A stretch of 64,000 bases of DNA from Pseudomonas fluorescens NCIMB 11764 (GCF_000293885.2 NZ_CP010945.1:2190001-2254000), one strand, 5' to 3'; numbered from the stretch's first letter, positions 1 through 9,152 are shown. Made by a program: numbers and translations. The notes: generated from the sequence alone by a model not told the origin.

Positions 1-377
1 CGAATCGTACCGGCGGACGGCGCACAACCTGCCAGCGCCAGTTCGGCGATGTTGCGGCGGACAATCTCCACACCTTCGACCGACATCTGAAACAGCGTCC
101 GAGCCTGTTCCAGTCCCACTTTTTTGCGGATCGCGCCAGACCCTTCGGCCCAGCCCGGCGACACCACGCCGCCATTGCGGCCCGACGCGCCCCACGCCAC
201 CTGATGGGCTTCGAGAAGGATCACGCGTTTGCCGCGTCGGGTCAGTTCCAGAGCGGCGGTGAGCCCGGCGATGCCGGCACCGATGATGCAGACGTCGCAG
301 CTTTCGTCGCTGTTCAATTCGGACCTGGCCGCGCGGGGCAGCGAGGTTTGGGAATACCAGGTGTTGGGAAAGGACAT
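1..377 (-). CDS. FAD-dependent oxidoreductase, PuuB-like (partial, N-terminal part)
   Basis: The gene starts at an ATG at 377-375 and runs off the left window edge, leaving about 125 codons. The N-terminus has a dinucleotide-binding motif (VCIIGAGIAGLTAALE, near residue 33) followed by WGASGRNGG. Both are typical of the DAO/glycine-oxidase family and of gamma-glutamylputrescine oxidoreductase (PuuB) in particular. Family members oxidise an amine or amino acid using FAD. The ABC transporter and class III aminotransferase on the same strand suggest a Puu-like or omega-amino-acid route, but the substrate cannot be read from the fragment. A D-amino-acid dehydrogenase is an alternative. Confidence 0.8.
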   Translation of the reverse strand, partial: MSFPNTWYSQTSLPRAARSELNSDESCDVCIIGAGIAGLTAALELTRRGKRVILLEAHQVAWGASGRNGGVVSPGWAEGSGAIRKKVGLEQARTLFQMSVEGVEIVRRNIAELALAGCAPSAGTI

Positions 378-407
378 GGTCAATCCTTGGGTAATTGCCT
401 TACCTAT

Positions 408-544
408 GTGGGAGCGAGCCTGTGTGGCGAGGGGATTTATCCCCGTTCGGCTGCGCAGCAGTCGTAGATGCGCTTTAACGTTGAAATGCCGGGGCCGCTC
501 CGCAGCCCAACGGGGATAAATCCCCTCGCCACATGGCTCGCTCC
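408..544. repeat. REPIN (paired REP elements)
   Basis: Two inverted REP copies with core GTGGCGAGGGGATTTATCCCC (first arm from about 423, second arm ending about 532) are flanked by further complementary bases (GGGAGCGAGCC / GGCTCGCTCC). The loop between them is AT-richer. It fills the gap between the oxidoreductase and the substrate-binding protein gene. The same variant recurs at 33451-33572. Confidence 0.85.
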
Positions 545-564
545 TACAGGGGAGGGGCGGGTGA

Positions 565-1398
565 TTACTTGATGGTCGAGTAATCGACGCCGTACCACTT
601 GTCCGACAGCTTGGTCAGCGTGCCGTCCTTGTGCATCGCGGCGATGATTTCACCGAGCCTGGCCTTGAGTTCCGGGTCACCCTTGTCGGTGGCGACGGCC
701 AGCGGTTCATAGAACGCGATGTTGTCGTCGACGGCCCGCAACGGATAGCCCTTCTTGACGGCGGCATCCAGTGTGCTGCGTTGCGTGAGGATGGCGTCCA
801 GACGGGCACCGTCGCCCAGGCGCAGGTCGTCCAGCGGCCCGACGGAACCGGCGTAGGTCTTCATTTTTTCGGTTTTTACGTCATAGACGACGGGCGGCAC
901 GTCCGTGGTTTCAATGGCCAGCGCCTGGCTGAAATAGTCCTCGGACGTAGTGCCCCCTTCAACGCCGATGGTTTTGCCATTCAGCGCCTTGTGGTCGGTG
1001 ACTTTGGATTTGTCATGCACCGCGAACACGTAGGGAACGTAGTAATAGGTCCCGGGGAAATCGAGAATCCGCGCGCGGCTCTTGGTCGCGGTCATCGAAC
1101 CCACGGACACGTCCCAGCGGCCGTTCCACTTGCCTGCGGTGATCACATCCCAGTCGGGCGTGATGAACTTGGCCTCGACGCCGAGTCGCTTGGCGATCTC
1201 TTTGGATACGTCGATATCGAAGCCGTCGATTTCATTCTTGTCGTTGATGAACCCCTGGGGTGGCCAGGTCGCCGAGGTGGCGACGGTCAACGTCTTGCTG
1301 CTCTGGATCTTGTCCAGCACGGCACCGGCATTGGCGGCACCGACGAACAACAGCGACAGTGCGGCGGCGAGGGTGGTTACGCTTTTACTTCTGACCAT
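565..1398 (-). CDS. Amino-acid-type ABC transporter substrate-binding protein
   Basis: This is a periplasmic binding protein of the PAAT (SBP family 3) type, 277 aa. A Sec signal peptide (MVRSKSVTTLAAALSLLFVG...ANA, cleavage near residue 24) precedes the mature domain. The mature domain has the usual cluster-3 features: IDGFDIDVSKEIAKRLG, WDVSVGSMTATKSRARILDF and LDAIL. I chose the ATG at 1398 because GGAG lies 8 nt upstream; ATGs at 1404 and 1410 are alternatives. It is the first transporter gene after the REPIN and is co-directional with the ATPase, permease and aminotransferase genes. The ligand is probably a cationic or omega-amino acid or an amine derivative (inference from context). Confidence 0.9.
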   Translation of the reverse strand: MVRSKSVTTLAAALSLLFVGAANAGAVLDKIQSSKTLTVATSATWPPQGFINDKNEIDGFDIDVSKEIAKRLGVEAKFITPDWDVITAGKWNGRWDVSVGSMTATKSRARILDFPGTYYYVPYVFAVHDKSKVTDHKALNGKTIGVEGGTTSEDYFSQALAIETTDVPPVVYDVKTEKMKTYAGSVGPLDDLRLGDGARLDAILTQRSTLDAAVKKGYPLRAVDDNIAFYEPLAVATDKGDPELKARLGEIIAAMHKDGTLTKLSDKWYGVDYSTIK

Positions 1399-1444
1399 GT
1401 CCATCTCCATGTTTCGTTATTGTTTTATGGGGGCAAAGCGGTCT

Positions 1445-2236
1445 TCAGTGACCGATGATCTGCGACAGGAATTTCTGCGCGCGCTCGGTCTGTGGGTTAT
1501 TGAAAAATTCGGCGGGGGTGGCTTGTTCGATAACCTGGCCCTGGTCCATGAACAGCACGCGGTCAGCCACCTTGCTGGCAAACCCCATCTCATGGGTCAC
1601 GCAGATCATGGTCATGCCGTCGGTGGCCAGTTCGCCCATGACATCCAGCACTTCGTGGACCATTTCCGGGTCCAGCGCCGAGGTCGGTTCGTCGAACAGC
1701 ATCACTTTGGGATTCATGCACAGCGCCCGGGCGATCGCCACGCGCTGCTGTTGTCCGCCGGACAATTGCGACGGATATTTGTGCGCGTGTTCGGCAATGC
1801 GCACCCGCTCCAGGTAAACCTGTGCACGTTTTTTCGCCTCGGTGGCCGACACGCCTTGCACCAGTTGCGGGGCCAGGGTCAGGTTGTCCATGACGCTCAA
1901 GTGCGGGAACAGGTTGAAGCTCTGGAACACCATGCCGATTTCACTGCGCACGGCGCTGACGCTTTCCGCTTCGCTGGTGAGGGTGATGCCGTTGACCTGA
2001 ATTTGGCCTTTCTGAAAATTTTCCAGGTGGTTGATGCAACGAATCATCGTCGATTTGCCCGAGCCCGACGGCCCGCACACCACCAGGATTTCGCCGGTGG
2101 CGACGTTCAGGTCGACATCGCGCAAGGCGTGAAAGTTGCCGTACCACTTGTTCAGGCCGGTGATCGAAATCATCGAAGGGCTGGCCGGCGCAGCAGAGCC
2201 CAGGTCCAGTCGCTCAGCAGTATTGGTTTGAGTCAT
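1445..2236 (-). CDS. Amino acid ABC transporter ATP-binding protein
   Basis: Cytoplasmic ATPase of a polar amino acid importer, 263 aa. Visible motifs are Walker [10 protein letters not shown] (residues 55-63), signature LSGGQQQR, Walker [13 protein letters not shown] and the switch-region histidine ([11 protein letters not shown]). This is the GlnQ/HisP type. The start is the ATG at 2236; a GTG directly upstream (2239) is in frame. The permease stop lies only a few bases upstream, so the two genes are almost certainly one transcript. An N-terminal extension of about 20 residues precedes the ABC domain. Confidence 0.95.
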   Translation of the reverse strand: MTQTNTAERLDLGSAAPASPSMISITGLNKWYGNFHALRDVDLNVATGEILVVCGPSGSGKSTMIRCINHLENFQKGQIQVNGITLTSEAESVSAVRSEIGMVFQSFNLFPHLSVMDNLTLAPQLVQGVSATEAKKRAQVYLERVRIAEHAHKYPSQLSGGQQQRVAIARALCMNPKVMLFDEPTSALDPEMVHEVLDVMGELATDGMTMICVTHEMGFASKVADRVLFMDQGQVIEQATPAEFFNNPQTERAQKFLSQIIGH

Positions 2237-2242
2237 CACGCA

Positions 2243-3217
2243 TCAACCCCTTGCCACGGATCGGTTGACCCGTTTTTCGATTCGCGCCTGTACCCGTTCC
2301 AGAATGAACGACAGGGCCCAGTAAATCATCGCGGCGGTGATCAGCATTTCCAGGTGGCGGAAGTCCGCGCGACCCTGGGTCTTGGCCAGGTACATCAGTT
2401 CCCAGACGCCGATCACCGACACCAGCGAACTGTCTTTGAGCATGGCAATGAACTGGTTGCCGGTGGGCGGAATGATCACCCGCAAGGCCTGGGGCATGAT
2501 CACCCGGCTCAGGGTCTTGAACGGGCTGATGTTCAGCGCGCGTGACGCTTCCCACTGGCCGACCGGAATGCTCTGGATACCCGCCCGGAAGATCTCGGTC
2601 ATGTAGGCGCCGTAGCACAGCGACAGCGCGAGGATGCCGGCGGGCACCGCATCGACCACATAGCCCAGTTGCGGCAGACCCAGGTAAATCAGGTAGATCT
2701 GGATCAGCAGCGGCACGCCGCGAAAGAACGAGGTGTAGAACGAGGCCAGGGCATTGGCCAGCCCGTTGTTCGACAGCTTGGCCACCGCACCGATCAGCGC
2801 CAGCACGAAGGCAATCACGATGGCCACGGCGGAGATGTACAAGGTGGTTGCAGCGCCCTGGATGATCAGGAAGCCGACCTTGTCGAGGATGAAACTGTAG
2901 GAGAGGTCGAAGGTGTCAAAGAACGCGAGGAACAGAATCAGCAGCTCGATCCATACCACCGTGGTTTGCACCTTGAACTTCAAGCGCCCGAGGACGTGGA
3001 AATTCAGCGTGCCCAGTACCGCAATTCCCAGGCCGATGGCGATGTTGCGCGCGGTCAGGCTGTCCGGGGCGTCGCCCAGCAAGGGTTGCAGGAAATGGCT
3101 GAGGGCGCTGTTGCCCAGGTTCATGAGGTAGGCGCCGAGGAACAGCACCACGGCTACGCCGAGCAGGAATTGAGGATCGTTGGACTTTTTCTTATAAATT
3201 ATATTGTCGTGATACAT
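2243..3217 (-). CDS. Amino acid ABC transporter permease (long N-terminus)
   Basis: Integral membrane permease, 324 aa. The C-terminal 220 residues match the PAAT permease fold, with an EAA-type loop around 'GQWEASRALNISPFKTLSRVI' (cytoplasmic contact to the ATPase). Typical family members have 220-250 aa. Here the first 100 residues add apparent membrane segments near 17-35, 57-75 and 85-103, as in a subset of longer permeases. Only one permease gene is present, so the transporter would use a homodimer. It lies between the aminotransferase and the ATPase gene and overlaps neither. Confidence 0.92.
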   Translation of the reverse strand: MYHDNIIYKKKSNDPQFLLGVAVVLFLGAYLMNLGNSALSHFLQPLLGDAPDSLTARNIAIGLGIAVLGTLNFHVLGRLKFKVQTTVVWIELLILFLAFFDTFDLSYSFILDKVGFLIIQGAATTLYISAVAIVIAFVLALIGAVAKLSNNGLANALASFYTSFFRGVPLLIQIYLIYLGLPQLGYVVDAVPAGILALSLCYGAYMTEIFRAGIQSIPVGQWEASRALNISPFKTLSRVIMPQALRVIIPPTGNQFIAMLKDSSLVSVIGVWELMYLAKTQGRADFRHLEMLITAAMIYWALSFILERVQARIEKRVNRSVARG

Positions 3218-3346
3218 GCATGCCTCGGCTTGTAGGTGGTGATGATCTCGCTAGATGAAAGGGGTCTTTGGCCAGTATTGCGACGCAAAATCGGGGACGA
3301 CAAGCGAACATAATTCGCTATGTCAGTCCCGGATCGCAGTTTGCTG

Positions 3347-4597
3347 TCAGGTCAGTTTCGCCAGGCTCGCTTCGAGGATGTCCAGACCTTCCTCCAGCAC
3401 GGCAGCCTCGGTGGTCAGTGGCGCCAGCAACCGGATGATGTGGCGCGACTTGCCGCTGGGCATCAGCAGCAACCCGGCCTCTCGCGCCAGGGCCAGCAGT
3501 TGCGTCAGCTGCGCCGGGGCCGGTGTGCCGTCGGCATGGGCCAATTCGATGCCACGCATGGCGCCGACGCCGGTCAGTCGCCCGAGAAAGGGCGAAGTCT
3601 TGTTGGCGCGCCAGGAGTGGTAACGGCTGACGATCGCTTCTTCCTGCTGCGAGCCCCAGGCATGCAGGTTGGCATCGGTCATTTCGTCGAGTGTCGCCAA
3701 TGCGGCAGCGCAGGCAATCGGATTGCCTGAGTAAGTGCCGCCCAGTCCGCCCTTGGGCAAGGTGTCGAGCAACGACTTGCGCCCGACCACCGCACCGAGC
3801 GGCACACCGCCAGCAATGCTTTTGCCGAGCAGGATCAGGTCCGGCTCGATTCCCAAACGCGAAAACGCAAAACGCTGACCGGTGCGGCCGAACCCGGACT
3901 GGATTTCATCGGCGATCAACAGGATGTTTTTTTCATCGCACAAGCGTCGCAGCGCCTGAGCGAACTCGACGTCCATGGCCAGGAAGCCCGCTTCGCCCTG
4001 CACCGGTTCAACGATAAAGCACGCCACGTCGTCGACATCGATTTCGACACTGAACAGTCGATCCATCGCCTTCAGCGCTTCGGCGCAGGTCACGCCGTTG
4101 TCTTCGCTGGGGAAGGGCAGGTGGTACACCGGACCGGGCAGCACGCCGACTTTCTGTTTGTAGGGCGCGACTTTGCCATTCAGGTTGAGCGTGGCGAGCG
4201 TGCGTCCGTGAAAGGCGCCGTCGAAGGCAATGATCGCCGTGCGACCGGTCGCGCCACGGACGATCTTCAACGCGTTTTCCGCCGCTTCCGCGCCGCTGTT
4301 GGTGAGCATGCCACTGACCGGGTAATCCACCGGAATAAACGCGGCCAGGCGATCCATGAAGTCGAGATAGGGTACGTGCGGCGCCGCGTTGAACGCGTAG
4401 TGGGTCAGCCGGGTGGCTTGTTCGCGAATGGCCTCGACGATGCGCGGGTGGCAATGGCCGAGGTTCAACACGCCGATGCCGCCGACAAAATCGATATAGC
4501 GTTTGCCATCGGTGTCCCAGACCTCGGCGTTTTTGCCGTGGCTGAGCGTGACAGGGTGAACGATGTTGATCGACCGGCTGATGGATTCGCTGCTCAT
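3347..4597 (-). CDS. Class III PLP aminotransferase (4-aminobutyrate/2-aminoadipate type)
   Basis: PLP-dependent class III aminotransferase, 416 aa, the normal family length. The pyridoxal lysine is K259 in LILLGKSIAGG, the PLP-N1 aspartate is D230 in IADEIQSGFGRTG, and TNSGAEAAENALK (near 99-111) is the phosphate-binding region. It resembles GabT/PuuE and the Pseudomonas 2-aminoadipate aminotransferases. Co-direction with an amine-type ABC importer and a PuuB-like oxidase suggests a role in amine or omega-amino-acid catabolism. The amino donor cannot be assigned from sequence alone. Confidence 0.9.
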   Translation of the reverse strand: MSSESISRSINIVHPVTLSHGKNAEVWDTDGKRYIDFVGGIGVLNLGHCHPRIVEAIREQATRLTHYAFNAAPHVPYLDFMDRLAAFIPVDYPVSGMLTNSGAEAAENALKIVRGATGRTAIIAFDGAFHGRTLATLNLNGKVAPYKQKVGVLPGPVYHLPFPSEDNGVTCAEALKAMDRLFSVEIDVDDVACFIVEPVQGEAGFLAMDVEFAQALRRLCDEKNILLIADEIQSGFGRTGQRFAFSRLGIEPDLILLGKSIAGGVPLGAVVGRKSLLDTLPKGGLGGTYSGNPIACAAALATLDEMTDANLHAWGSQQEEAIVSRYHSWRANKTSPFLGRLTGVGAMRGIELAHADGTPAPAQLTQLLALAREAGLLLMPSGKSRHIIRLLAPLTTEAAVLEEGLDILEASLAKLT

Positions 4598-4723
4598 GGA
4601 TGACCGACTCTGAAGAAGGGAGGCTTCTTTTTATCTAAGCCGCGAGCAGCGGTGCCCGGCAAACGAAATAAAGTGGGCGGGTCAATCTTAAAAGTCGGGA
4701 TGTGTGCTGGGCAGGTAAAACGC

Positions 4724-4825
4724 AACCTGTGGCGAGGGAGCTTGCTCCCGCTGGGTCGCGCAGCGGCCCCAAAAAATAGGGACAGCTACGCAGTCCAGCG
4801 GGAGCAAGCTCCCTCGCCACAGGTT
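4724..4825. repeat. REPIN (paired REP elements)
   Basis: Nearly perfect inverted arms (core CTGTGGCGAGGGAGCTTGCT at the left, its complement at the right) surround a 40-base centre. It occupies most of the 240-bp gap between the aminotransferase start and the HopJ-family gene. Confidence 0.88.
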
Positions 4826-4840
4826 TTTTGCGGGATTTGA

Positions 4841-5179
4841 TCAGCGGCGTGTCAGGGGGGGCTGGGTGAACTTCACACCGGCCAGACCGTGGGCAATCAA
4901 CGCACGAATATTTCCGTGATCGCTGCCTTCAGGCGTCGCCACGACAGAACGGTAATGCTCGCCAAACGCCAACAGCGCTTCTTCATCGCTCAGGCCTTCC
5001 AGCAACGCCAGACCCAGAGTCTTGCACGAACCTTCGTTCTGCCCGGCCGCATTGTCCACACCGCCGTTGTTGAAGGCCTGAGGCTGGTAATCGTAGCCCG
5101 CGGCGATGAACGCGAGGGTGTCGGCAAAAACGTGTTCGCCGCTCTTGAGGCTGGCGCGCAGGGTGTTCAAATCACTCAT
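4841..5179 (-). CDS. HopJ-family small protein
   Basis: A 112-aa protein (MSDLNTLRASLKSGEHVFAD...) matching the 'HopJ type III effector' family. The family is spread through bacteria without type III secretion, and nothing here (no hrp box, no chaperone) supports secretion. Its first 8 bases overlap the end of the DUF1244 gene upstream, indicating translational coupling. I chose the ATG at 5179; the open frame extends upstream only through the neighbouring gene. Function is unknown. Confidence 0.85.
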   Translation of the reverse strand: MSDLNTLRASLKSGEHVFADTLAFIAAGYDYQPQAFNNGGVDNAAGQNEGSCKTLGLALLEGLSDEEALLAFGEHYRSVVATPEGSDHGNIRALIAHGLAGVKFTQPPLTRR

Positions 5180-5468
5180 TGGGTTTTCCTTTGGCGAACG
5201 CCGCTTGTTGTTCGGCGCTGGCTTCTTGCTGGTACTGGGCTTTCCACTCGGCGTACGGCATGCCGTAGACCACTTCGCGGGCATCATCGAGGCTGACCTC
5301 GATCTGGCGCTCATCTGCCGCGGCCTTGTACCACTTGGACAGGCAGTTGCGGCAGAAACCCGAGAGGTTCATCAGGTCGATGTTCTGCACATCCTTGCGG
5401 CTGTCCAGGTGCGCGACCAGCCGGCGGAAAGCGGCGGCTTCAAGTTCGAGGCGTTGTTGATCGTTCAT
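5172..5468 (-). CDS. DUF1244 domain protein
   Basis: A 98-aa cytoplasmic protein with the DUF1244 signature, including the cysteine pair in SGFCRNCLSKWY and the motif GMPYAEWKAQYQ. No enzymatic function is established for the family. The 3' end overlaps the start of the HopJ-family gene, so the two form a small operon. Confidence 0.88.
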   Translation of the reverse strand: MNDQQRLELEAAAFRRLVAHLDSRKDVQNIDLMNLSGFCRNCLSKWYKAAADERQIEVSLDDAREVVYGMPYAEWKAQYQQEASAEQQAAFAKGKPNE

Positions 5469-5536
5469 GGCGGGCTCTGTGCAATCGAATCGTGGCGCGG
5501 ATGATAAAAGCCTGGCGCACGATGCGCCAGACGCGG

Positions 5537-5908
5537 TCAGCGGCTTGCGGCGAGGGTGATCGACACCGACTCGGCGAAACGCAGGGCGTGGGGCTTGTCG
5601 ACTTCGACTTCGGCGTACAGCACCGATTCATTCGCCATGACCAGGTCGAGAATTTCCTGGGTCAGTCGCTCAAGCAGGGCGAAGCGATTGCCTTCGACGT
5701 GGGCGATGATCGCTTTGGTGATGGTCCGGTAATTGAGCGCGTGATCGATGTCGTTGTCACGCACGGCTTCCTGAGCGGCATACAGGATGGTCAGGTTGAT
5801 CAGCACATCCTGCTTGTTGAGGATTTCATCCTCGTTGATCCCGATGAATGTCCGCAGGCACAGGTCCTTGACCCGGATGCGTGCCATTCCTGGTTGAAGT
5901 TGTGGCAT
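5537..5908 (-). CDS. folX: Dihydroneopterin triphosphate 2'-epimerase
   Basis: A 123-aa protein of the FolB/FolX tunnel-fold family. [25 protein letters not shown] and [10 protein letters not shown] match Pseudomonas FolX rather than FolB. It epimerises dihydroneopterin triphosphate to the monapterin form. The ATG at 5908 lies 2 bases after the folE stop; the open frame upstream is folE antisense-frame noise. With folE and folM it forms the tetrahydromonapterin operon, which supplies the cofactor of phenylalanine hydroxylase in pseudomonads (known from P. aeruginosa and E. coli work). Confidence 0.92.
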   Translation of the reverse strand: MPQLQPGMARIRVKDLCLRTFIGINEDEILNKQDVLINLTILYAAQEAVRDNDIDHALNYRTITKAIIAHVEGNRFALLERLTQEILDLVMANESVLYAEVEVDKPHALRFAESVSITLAASR

Positions 5909-5910
5909 TG

Positions 5911-6471
5911 CTACTTGCTCCGTCCAATCAATTGCAGGAACTCCTGACGGGTGTTGCTCGACTCGCGGAAGGCGCCGAGCATCACCGAGGTGTTCATGGT
6001 CGAATTCTGTTTCTCGACGCCGCGCATCATCATGCACATGTGCTGTGCTTCGATGACCACCGCGACACCCGCGGCACCGGTCACCTGTTGCACCGCGTCG
6101 GCGATTTGCCGGGTGAGGTTTTCCTGGATTTGCAGACGACGGGCGAACATGTCCACCAACCGTGCAATCTTCGACAGACCCAGCACTTTACCCGTTGGAA
6201 TATAAGCCACATGCGCCTTGCCGATGAAGGGCAACAGGTGATGTTCACACAGCGAATACAGCTCGATGTTGTCGACAATGATCATTTCATCGTTGTCGGA
6301 GGCGAACAACGCGCCGTTGACGATTTCTTCGACACACTGTTCATAACCGTGACACAGGTACTGCATGGCTTTGGCCGCGCGCAGCGGTGTATCGAGCAAG
6401 CCTTCGCGGTCGGGATTTTCGCCGAGGCCGATGAGGATCTCGCGATAGTTCTGGGACAGGGATAACGTCAT
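5911..6471 (-). CDS. folE: GTP cyclohydrolase I
   Basis: Makes 7,8-dihydroneopterin triphosphate from GTP. The protein has 186 aa, the usual bacterial length. The zinc ligands C75 and H78 (LCEHHLLPF) and C146 ([11 protein letters not shown]) are all present, as are the catalytic-core motif [14 protein letters not shown] and the C-terminal RQEFLQLI. It sits between folM and folX with gaps of 21 and 2 bases. Pseudomonads usually carry more than one folE; this is the copy linked to monapterin synthesis, and in P. putida the corresponding gene is light-inducible, which matters given the photoreceptor genes 3 kb away. Confidence 0.96.
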   Translation of the reverse strand: MTLSLSQNYREILIGLGENPDREGLLDTPLRAAKAMQYLCHGYEQCVEEIVNGALFASDNDEMIIVDNIELYSLCEHHLLPFIGKAHVAYIPTGKVLGLSKIARLVDMFARRLQIQENLTRQIADAVQQVTGAAGVAVVIEAQHMCMMMRGVEKQNSTMNTSVMLGAFRESSNTRQEFLQLIGRSK

Positions 6472-6492
6472 GGAACATCCTCGCGGGGCGAT

Positions 6493-7203
6493 CTATTTGA
6501 GGTGCCGTCCGCCGTTGACGGTCAGGGTCGTGCCGGTGACATAAGGGTTGTCGAGCAAATAACGCAGGCTCTGGTAGATCACTTCGCTGCCGGGTTCGAT
6601 GCCCAGCGCGGACTTGGCCAGGACCTTGGTGCGATAGGCTTCATCGTCGTCGGGGTTAAACAGTAGCAGGGCTGGGGCGATGCCGTTGACCTTGATGTCC
6701 GGTGCGTACTTCGCGGCGAAGGACAACGTGAGACTGTCGAGCCCGGCTTTACTCGCGCAGTAGCCGATGTGTTTACTGCTGCCCTTGCGGGTGACGTCAT
6801 CGCTGATGTGCACGATGTCGGCGGGGCTCGAGCGTAGCAGCAAGTCGGCGCAGTGCAGGTTGATCAGGTAGGGCGCCAGCATGTGCACGCTGAACAGGCG
6901 GGTGAAGGCAGCGGCGTCGGTTTCCGGCGTTTCGGCCAACCATTCGGAGGCGTTATGGATGATCGCGCGCAGGTGGTCAGTGTGGTTTTTCAGTTCGCTG
7001 ATGAACGCGAAGATCCCGGCTTCGGTGGAAAAGTCCCCGAATACCGCCGTCGCCCCCAAGTCGCGCAACGCCTGTACGCCGGGGCGTTCAGTGCGATAGC
7101 TGAAGATCACGGCATGGCCGTCTTCGAGCAAACGCTGCGCACAGTGCAGGCCGACACGCTGGCCGGCACCGGTAATGAGGATCGGGGCGGATGAAGAAGT
7201 CAT
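6493..7203 (-). CDS. folM: Dihydromonapterin reductase
   Basis: Short-chain dehydrogenase, 236 aa. It carries the pteridine-reductase form of the nucleotide motif (LITGAGQRVGLH, residues 9-20) and the catalytic Ser134, Tyr148 and Lys152 (YCASK). It reduces dihydromonapterin to tetrahydromonapterin, and also dihydrofolate weakly. The start is the ATG at 7203; the open frame continues upstream through a REPIN and is not coding there. First gene of folM-folE-folX. Confidence 0.93.
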   Translation of the reverse strand: MTSSSAPILITGAGQRVGLHCAQRLLEDGHAVIFSYRTERPGVQALRDLGATAVFGDFSTEAGIFAFISELKNHTDHLRAIIHNASEWLAETPETDAAAFTRLFSVHMLAPYLINLHCADLLLRSSPADIVHISDDVTRKGSSKHIGYCASKAGLDSLTLSFAAKYAPDIKVNGIAPALLLFNPDDDEAYRTKVLAKSALGIEPGSEVIYQSLRYLLDNPYVTGTTLTVNGGRHLK

Positions 7204-7283
7204 GAACGGCTCGCGTCGCGGTAAGAGCAAAACTATACCAGCGACGGGAGCGGTGTACCTATCGTGGAGCCTGCTTTGTGCGA

Positions 7284-7393
7284 GCGAGCTTTTGTGGCGA
7301 GGGAGCTTGCTCGCGCTGGGCTGCGTAGCGGCCCCCTGTCGTGAGCGCTGCGCACTCAAGCGGGAGCAAGCTCCCTCGCCACAAAAAGCTCGC
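7284..7393. repeat. REPIN (paired REP elements)
   Basis: Two inverted REP copies (GTGGCGAGGGAGCTTGCTCG... and its complement) with extra pairing outside (GCGAGCTTTT / AAAAAGCTCGC). It fills the gap between folM and the ABM-domain gene. Confidence 0.87.
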
Positions 7394-7409
7394 GCCCACA
7401 GGAGGATTG

Positions 7410-7979
7410 TTAGTGGTTTAGAGTCGAGGCATCGGCGGGCATCGGACGCGCGGGAGTGCTGTTCAGCCAGCCTGCAAGGATCCGGGTCGACAGCGGAATG
7501 AAGAAGTAGACCATCAACGGCGTCAGGCACAGCGTGCTGATCAACACCCGAGGCAGCAGGCTCATTTCGCCGAGCAGCGGCCCCAGTACAACGTTGAACA
7601 TCAGCGACACCGGGAAGAACGCCAGCCAGATCGCCACGGCCTGTTTCCAGCGAGGGGGACGTTGGCCGGCAGCGCCGAACCAGCCTTCGATGCCGCTCAC
7701 CCGGTGTTCTGTCTTGAGCGCAAACAGGTCGCTGCCGCGTGCAAGCCAAGCGGTACGCGAGGCGGAATGCTCCCAGGCGTGCATCGTCTGCTCGTTGGCG
7801 AAGCGGAAAATAATCTGGAATTCATCATCCTCGGGCGGCGGGGCGAGCACGCCTGAGCCGAGATAACCCTGGAAGTCGGTGGCCAGTTGTTCGCCTTCGC
7901 GCAACCAGGCCATCAGGTCCTGATAACGCCCATCGGCGACGCGGCGCGCAACCATCAGCGTGACGGGTGGGGTAGACAT
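7410..7979 (-). CDS. Antibiotic biosynthesis monooxygenase (ABM)-domain membrane protein
   Basis: A 189-aa protein. Residues 1-100 form a ferredoxin-like ABM domain (FQGYLGSGVL, FQIIFRFANEQTMHAWEHS). The rest has two hydrophobic helices (AVAIWLAFFPVSLMFNVVLG and VLISTLCLTPLMVYFFIPLS), so the domain is tethered to the membrane. Such fusions are common and uncharacterised. It is divergent from the MerR gene across a 212-bp gap. Confidence 0.82.
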   Translation of the reverse strand: MSTPPVTLMVARRVADGRYQDLMAWLREGEQLATDFQGYLGSGVLAPPPEDDEFQIIFRFANEQTMHAWEHSASRTAWLARGSDLFALKTEHRVSGIEGWFGAAGQRPPRWKQAVAIWLAFFPVSLMFNVVLGPLLGEMSLLPRVLISTLCLTPLMVYFFIPLSTRILAGWLNSTPARPMPADASTLNH

Positions 7980-8191
7980 TGTGTATCTCCGTATGGACTA
8001 ACGCGTCACTCCGGGTAGGAGTTTCGCCAGGCGCAGCGCCGGGGTGGTGGGCTGCGTCTCGGAACAAGCAAGGATTATTCCGATTCTACAGGTTGTGCCC
8101 CTGATAATCGTTGTTCATCTATGTGTTGAATGATCATGGGGCAACCGAGTTAGAATGGGATCCAATCCTTGCAAGGACGTTGACCTGCCTT

Positions 8192-9151
8192 ATGCCTGTT
8201 CTGACTGACGATGTCGCTGGTACTCAGACCTCTGTTCCGCTTGAGCAGGAAGAGCTGTTTCCGATTCGCGAGGTGTCTCGGCTGACAGGCGTCAACCCGG
8301 TCACGTTGCGGGCATGGGAGCGCCGTTATGGTCTGATCCAGCCCAAGCGCACCGAAAGTGGGCATCGCTTGTACGCGGTGGCCGATATCGAGCGGGTCCA
8401 CAGTATCCTTGGCTGGATCGACCGCGGCGTTGCCGTCAGCAAGGTCGCCAAGATCCTGGCCAGGACCGCGCCGCTTCAGGCGCTGGCGCACCTCATCCCC
8501 AATGAACTGGTGCAAGCGGATTACGCGCAGTGGCAGGAACAGGTCAAAGTCGCCGTCAGTGCGTTTGATGAGGTGCAACTGGAGCAGGTTTATGGGCAGA
8601 TTTTTTCCAGTTATCCCCTGACGGTGGCGTTCCAGGACATTCTGATTCCGCTCTGGCAGCAATTGCTGCAACGCCATGAAGGGTTCGGTCAGACAAGCGA
8701 GTGGCTATTCCTGGATGGCTTTCTGCGTTCTCGCGTGTTGCAGCGTCTGCTGTTGGTACGTGTCATGCAGCCGCGCCGCGTGATTGTCGCTGCCCTTAAC
8801 GATCAATGTCGCGAGCTGGAAGTGCTGCTCACGGCGCTGTTTCTGAGCAGTGTCGATTCGGCGATTCAAGTGCTGGCGCTCGGACAGCCCTTCGACGAAT
8901 TGACCCTGATCTGCGAAAGAGTCAAGCCACAGGCGTTGGTGCTGGTGTCCAGTCATGCTCCTGCCCCTGAGCTGCCGCGGCGTTTGAACCGGCTGGCCAT
9001 GAGCCTGGATTGCCAGTTGATGCTCGCCGGCGATGCGTCGGATCTGGCGCAAGAGAGCCTGAACGGCTCGTCCATTGGTTGTCTGGGGAGCGAGGGAATG
9101 GTGATGCGCCAGCGTCTGAAACAGTTCCTGGCAGGCAACCTGGATACCTGA
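8192..9151 (+). CDS. MerR-family regulator, class II LitR/PplR-like (no B12 ligands)
   Basis: DNA-binding regulator, 319 aa. The MerR winged helix is at residues 22-90 (FPIREVSRLTGVNPVTLRAWERRYGLI). A helical bundle and a Rossmann-like B12-binding-type domain follow (about 190-300). B12-dependent CarH/LitR proteins have a W-x9-EH motif and a DxHxxG loop. Here the matching places read W155...SEW (169-171) and NDQCREL (203-209), with no histidine, so cobalamin binding is unlikely. In P. putida such regulators (PplR1-3) control light-induced genes together with short LOV proteins, and a short LOV gene lies 660 bp downstream on the opposite strand. I chose the ATG at 8192; the frame opens earlier at 8111. 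Confidence 0.85.
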   Translation: MPVLTDDVAGTQTSVPLEQEELFPIREVSRLTGVNPVTLRAWERRYGLIQPKRTESGHRLYAVADIERVHSILGWIDRGVAVSKVAKILARTAPLQALAHLIPNELVQADYAQWQEQVKVAVSAFDEVQLEQVYGQIFSSYPLTVAFQDILIPLWQQLLQRHEGFGQTSEWLFLDGFLRSRVLQRLLLVRVMQPRRVIVAALNDQCRELEVLLTALFLSSVDSAIQVLALGQPFDELTLICERVKPQALVLVSSHAPAPELPRRLNRLAMSLDCQLMLAGDASDLAQESLNGSSIGCLGSEGMVMRQRLKQFLAGNLDT

Positions 9152-9152
9152 A

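Noticed and set aside
4841..5179. HopJ as a type III secreted effector
   Set aside because: The family is widespread in bacteria without type III secretion; no hrp box, chaperone or secretion genes are present.
7980..8191. PplR-type operator (TRTACA-N12-TGTAYA) upstream of the MerR gene
   Set aside because: No convincing match was found by eye on either strand; a motif search with allowed mismatches would be needed.
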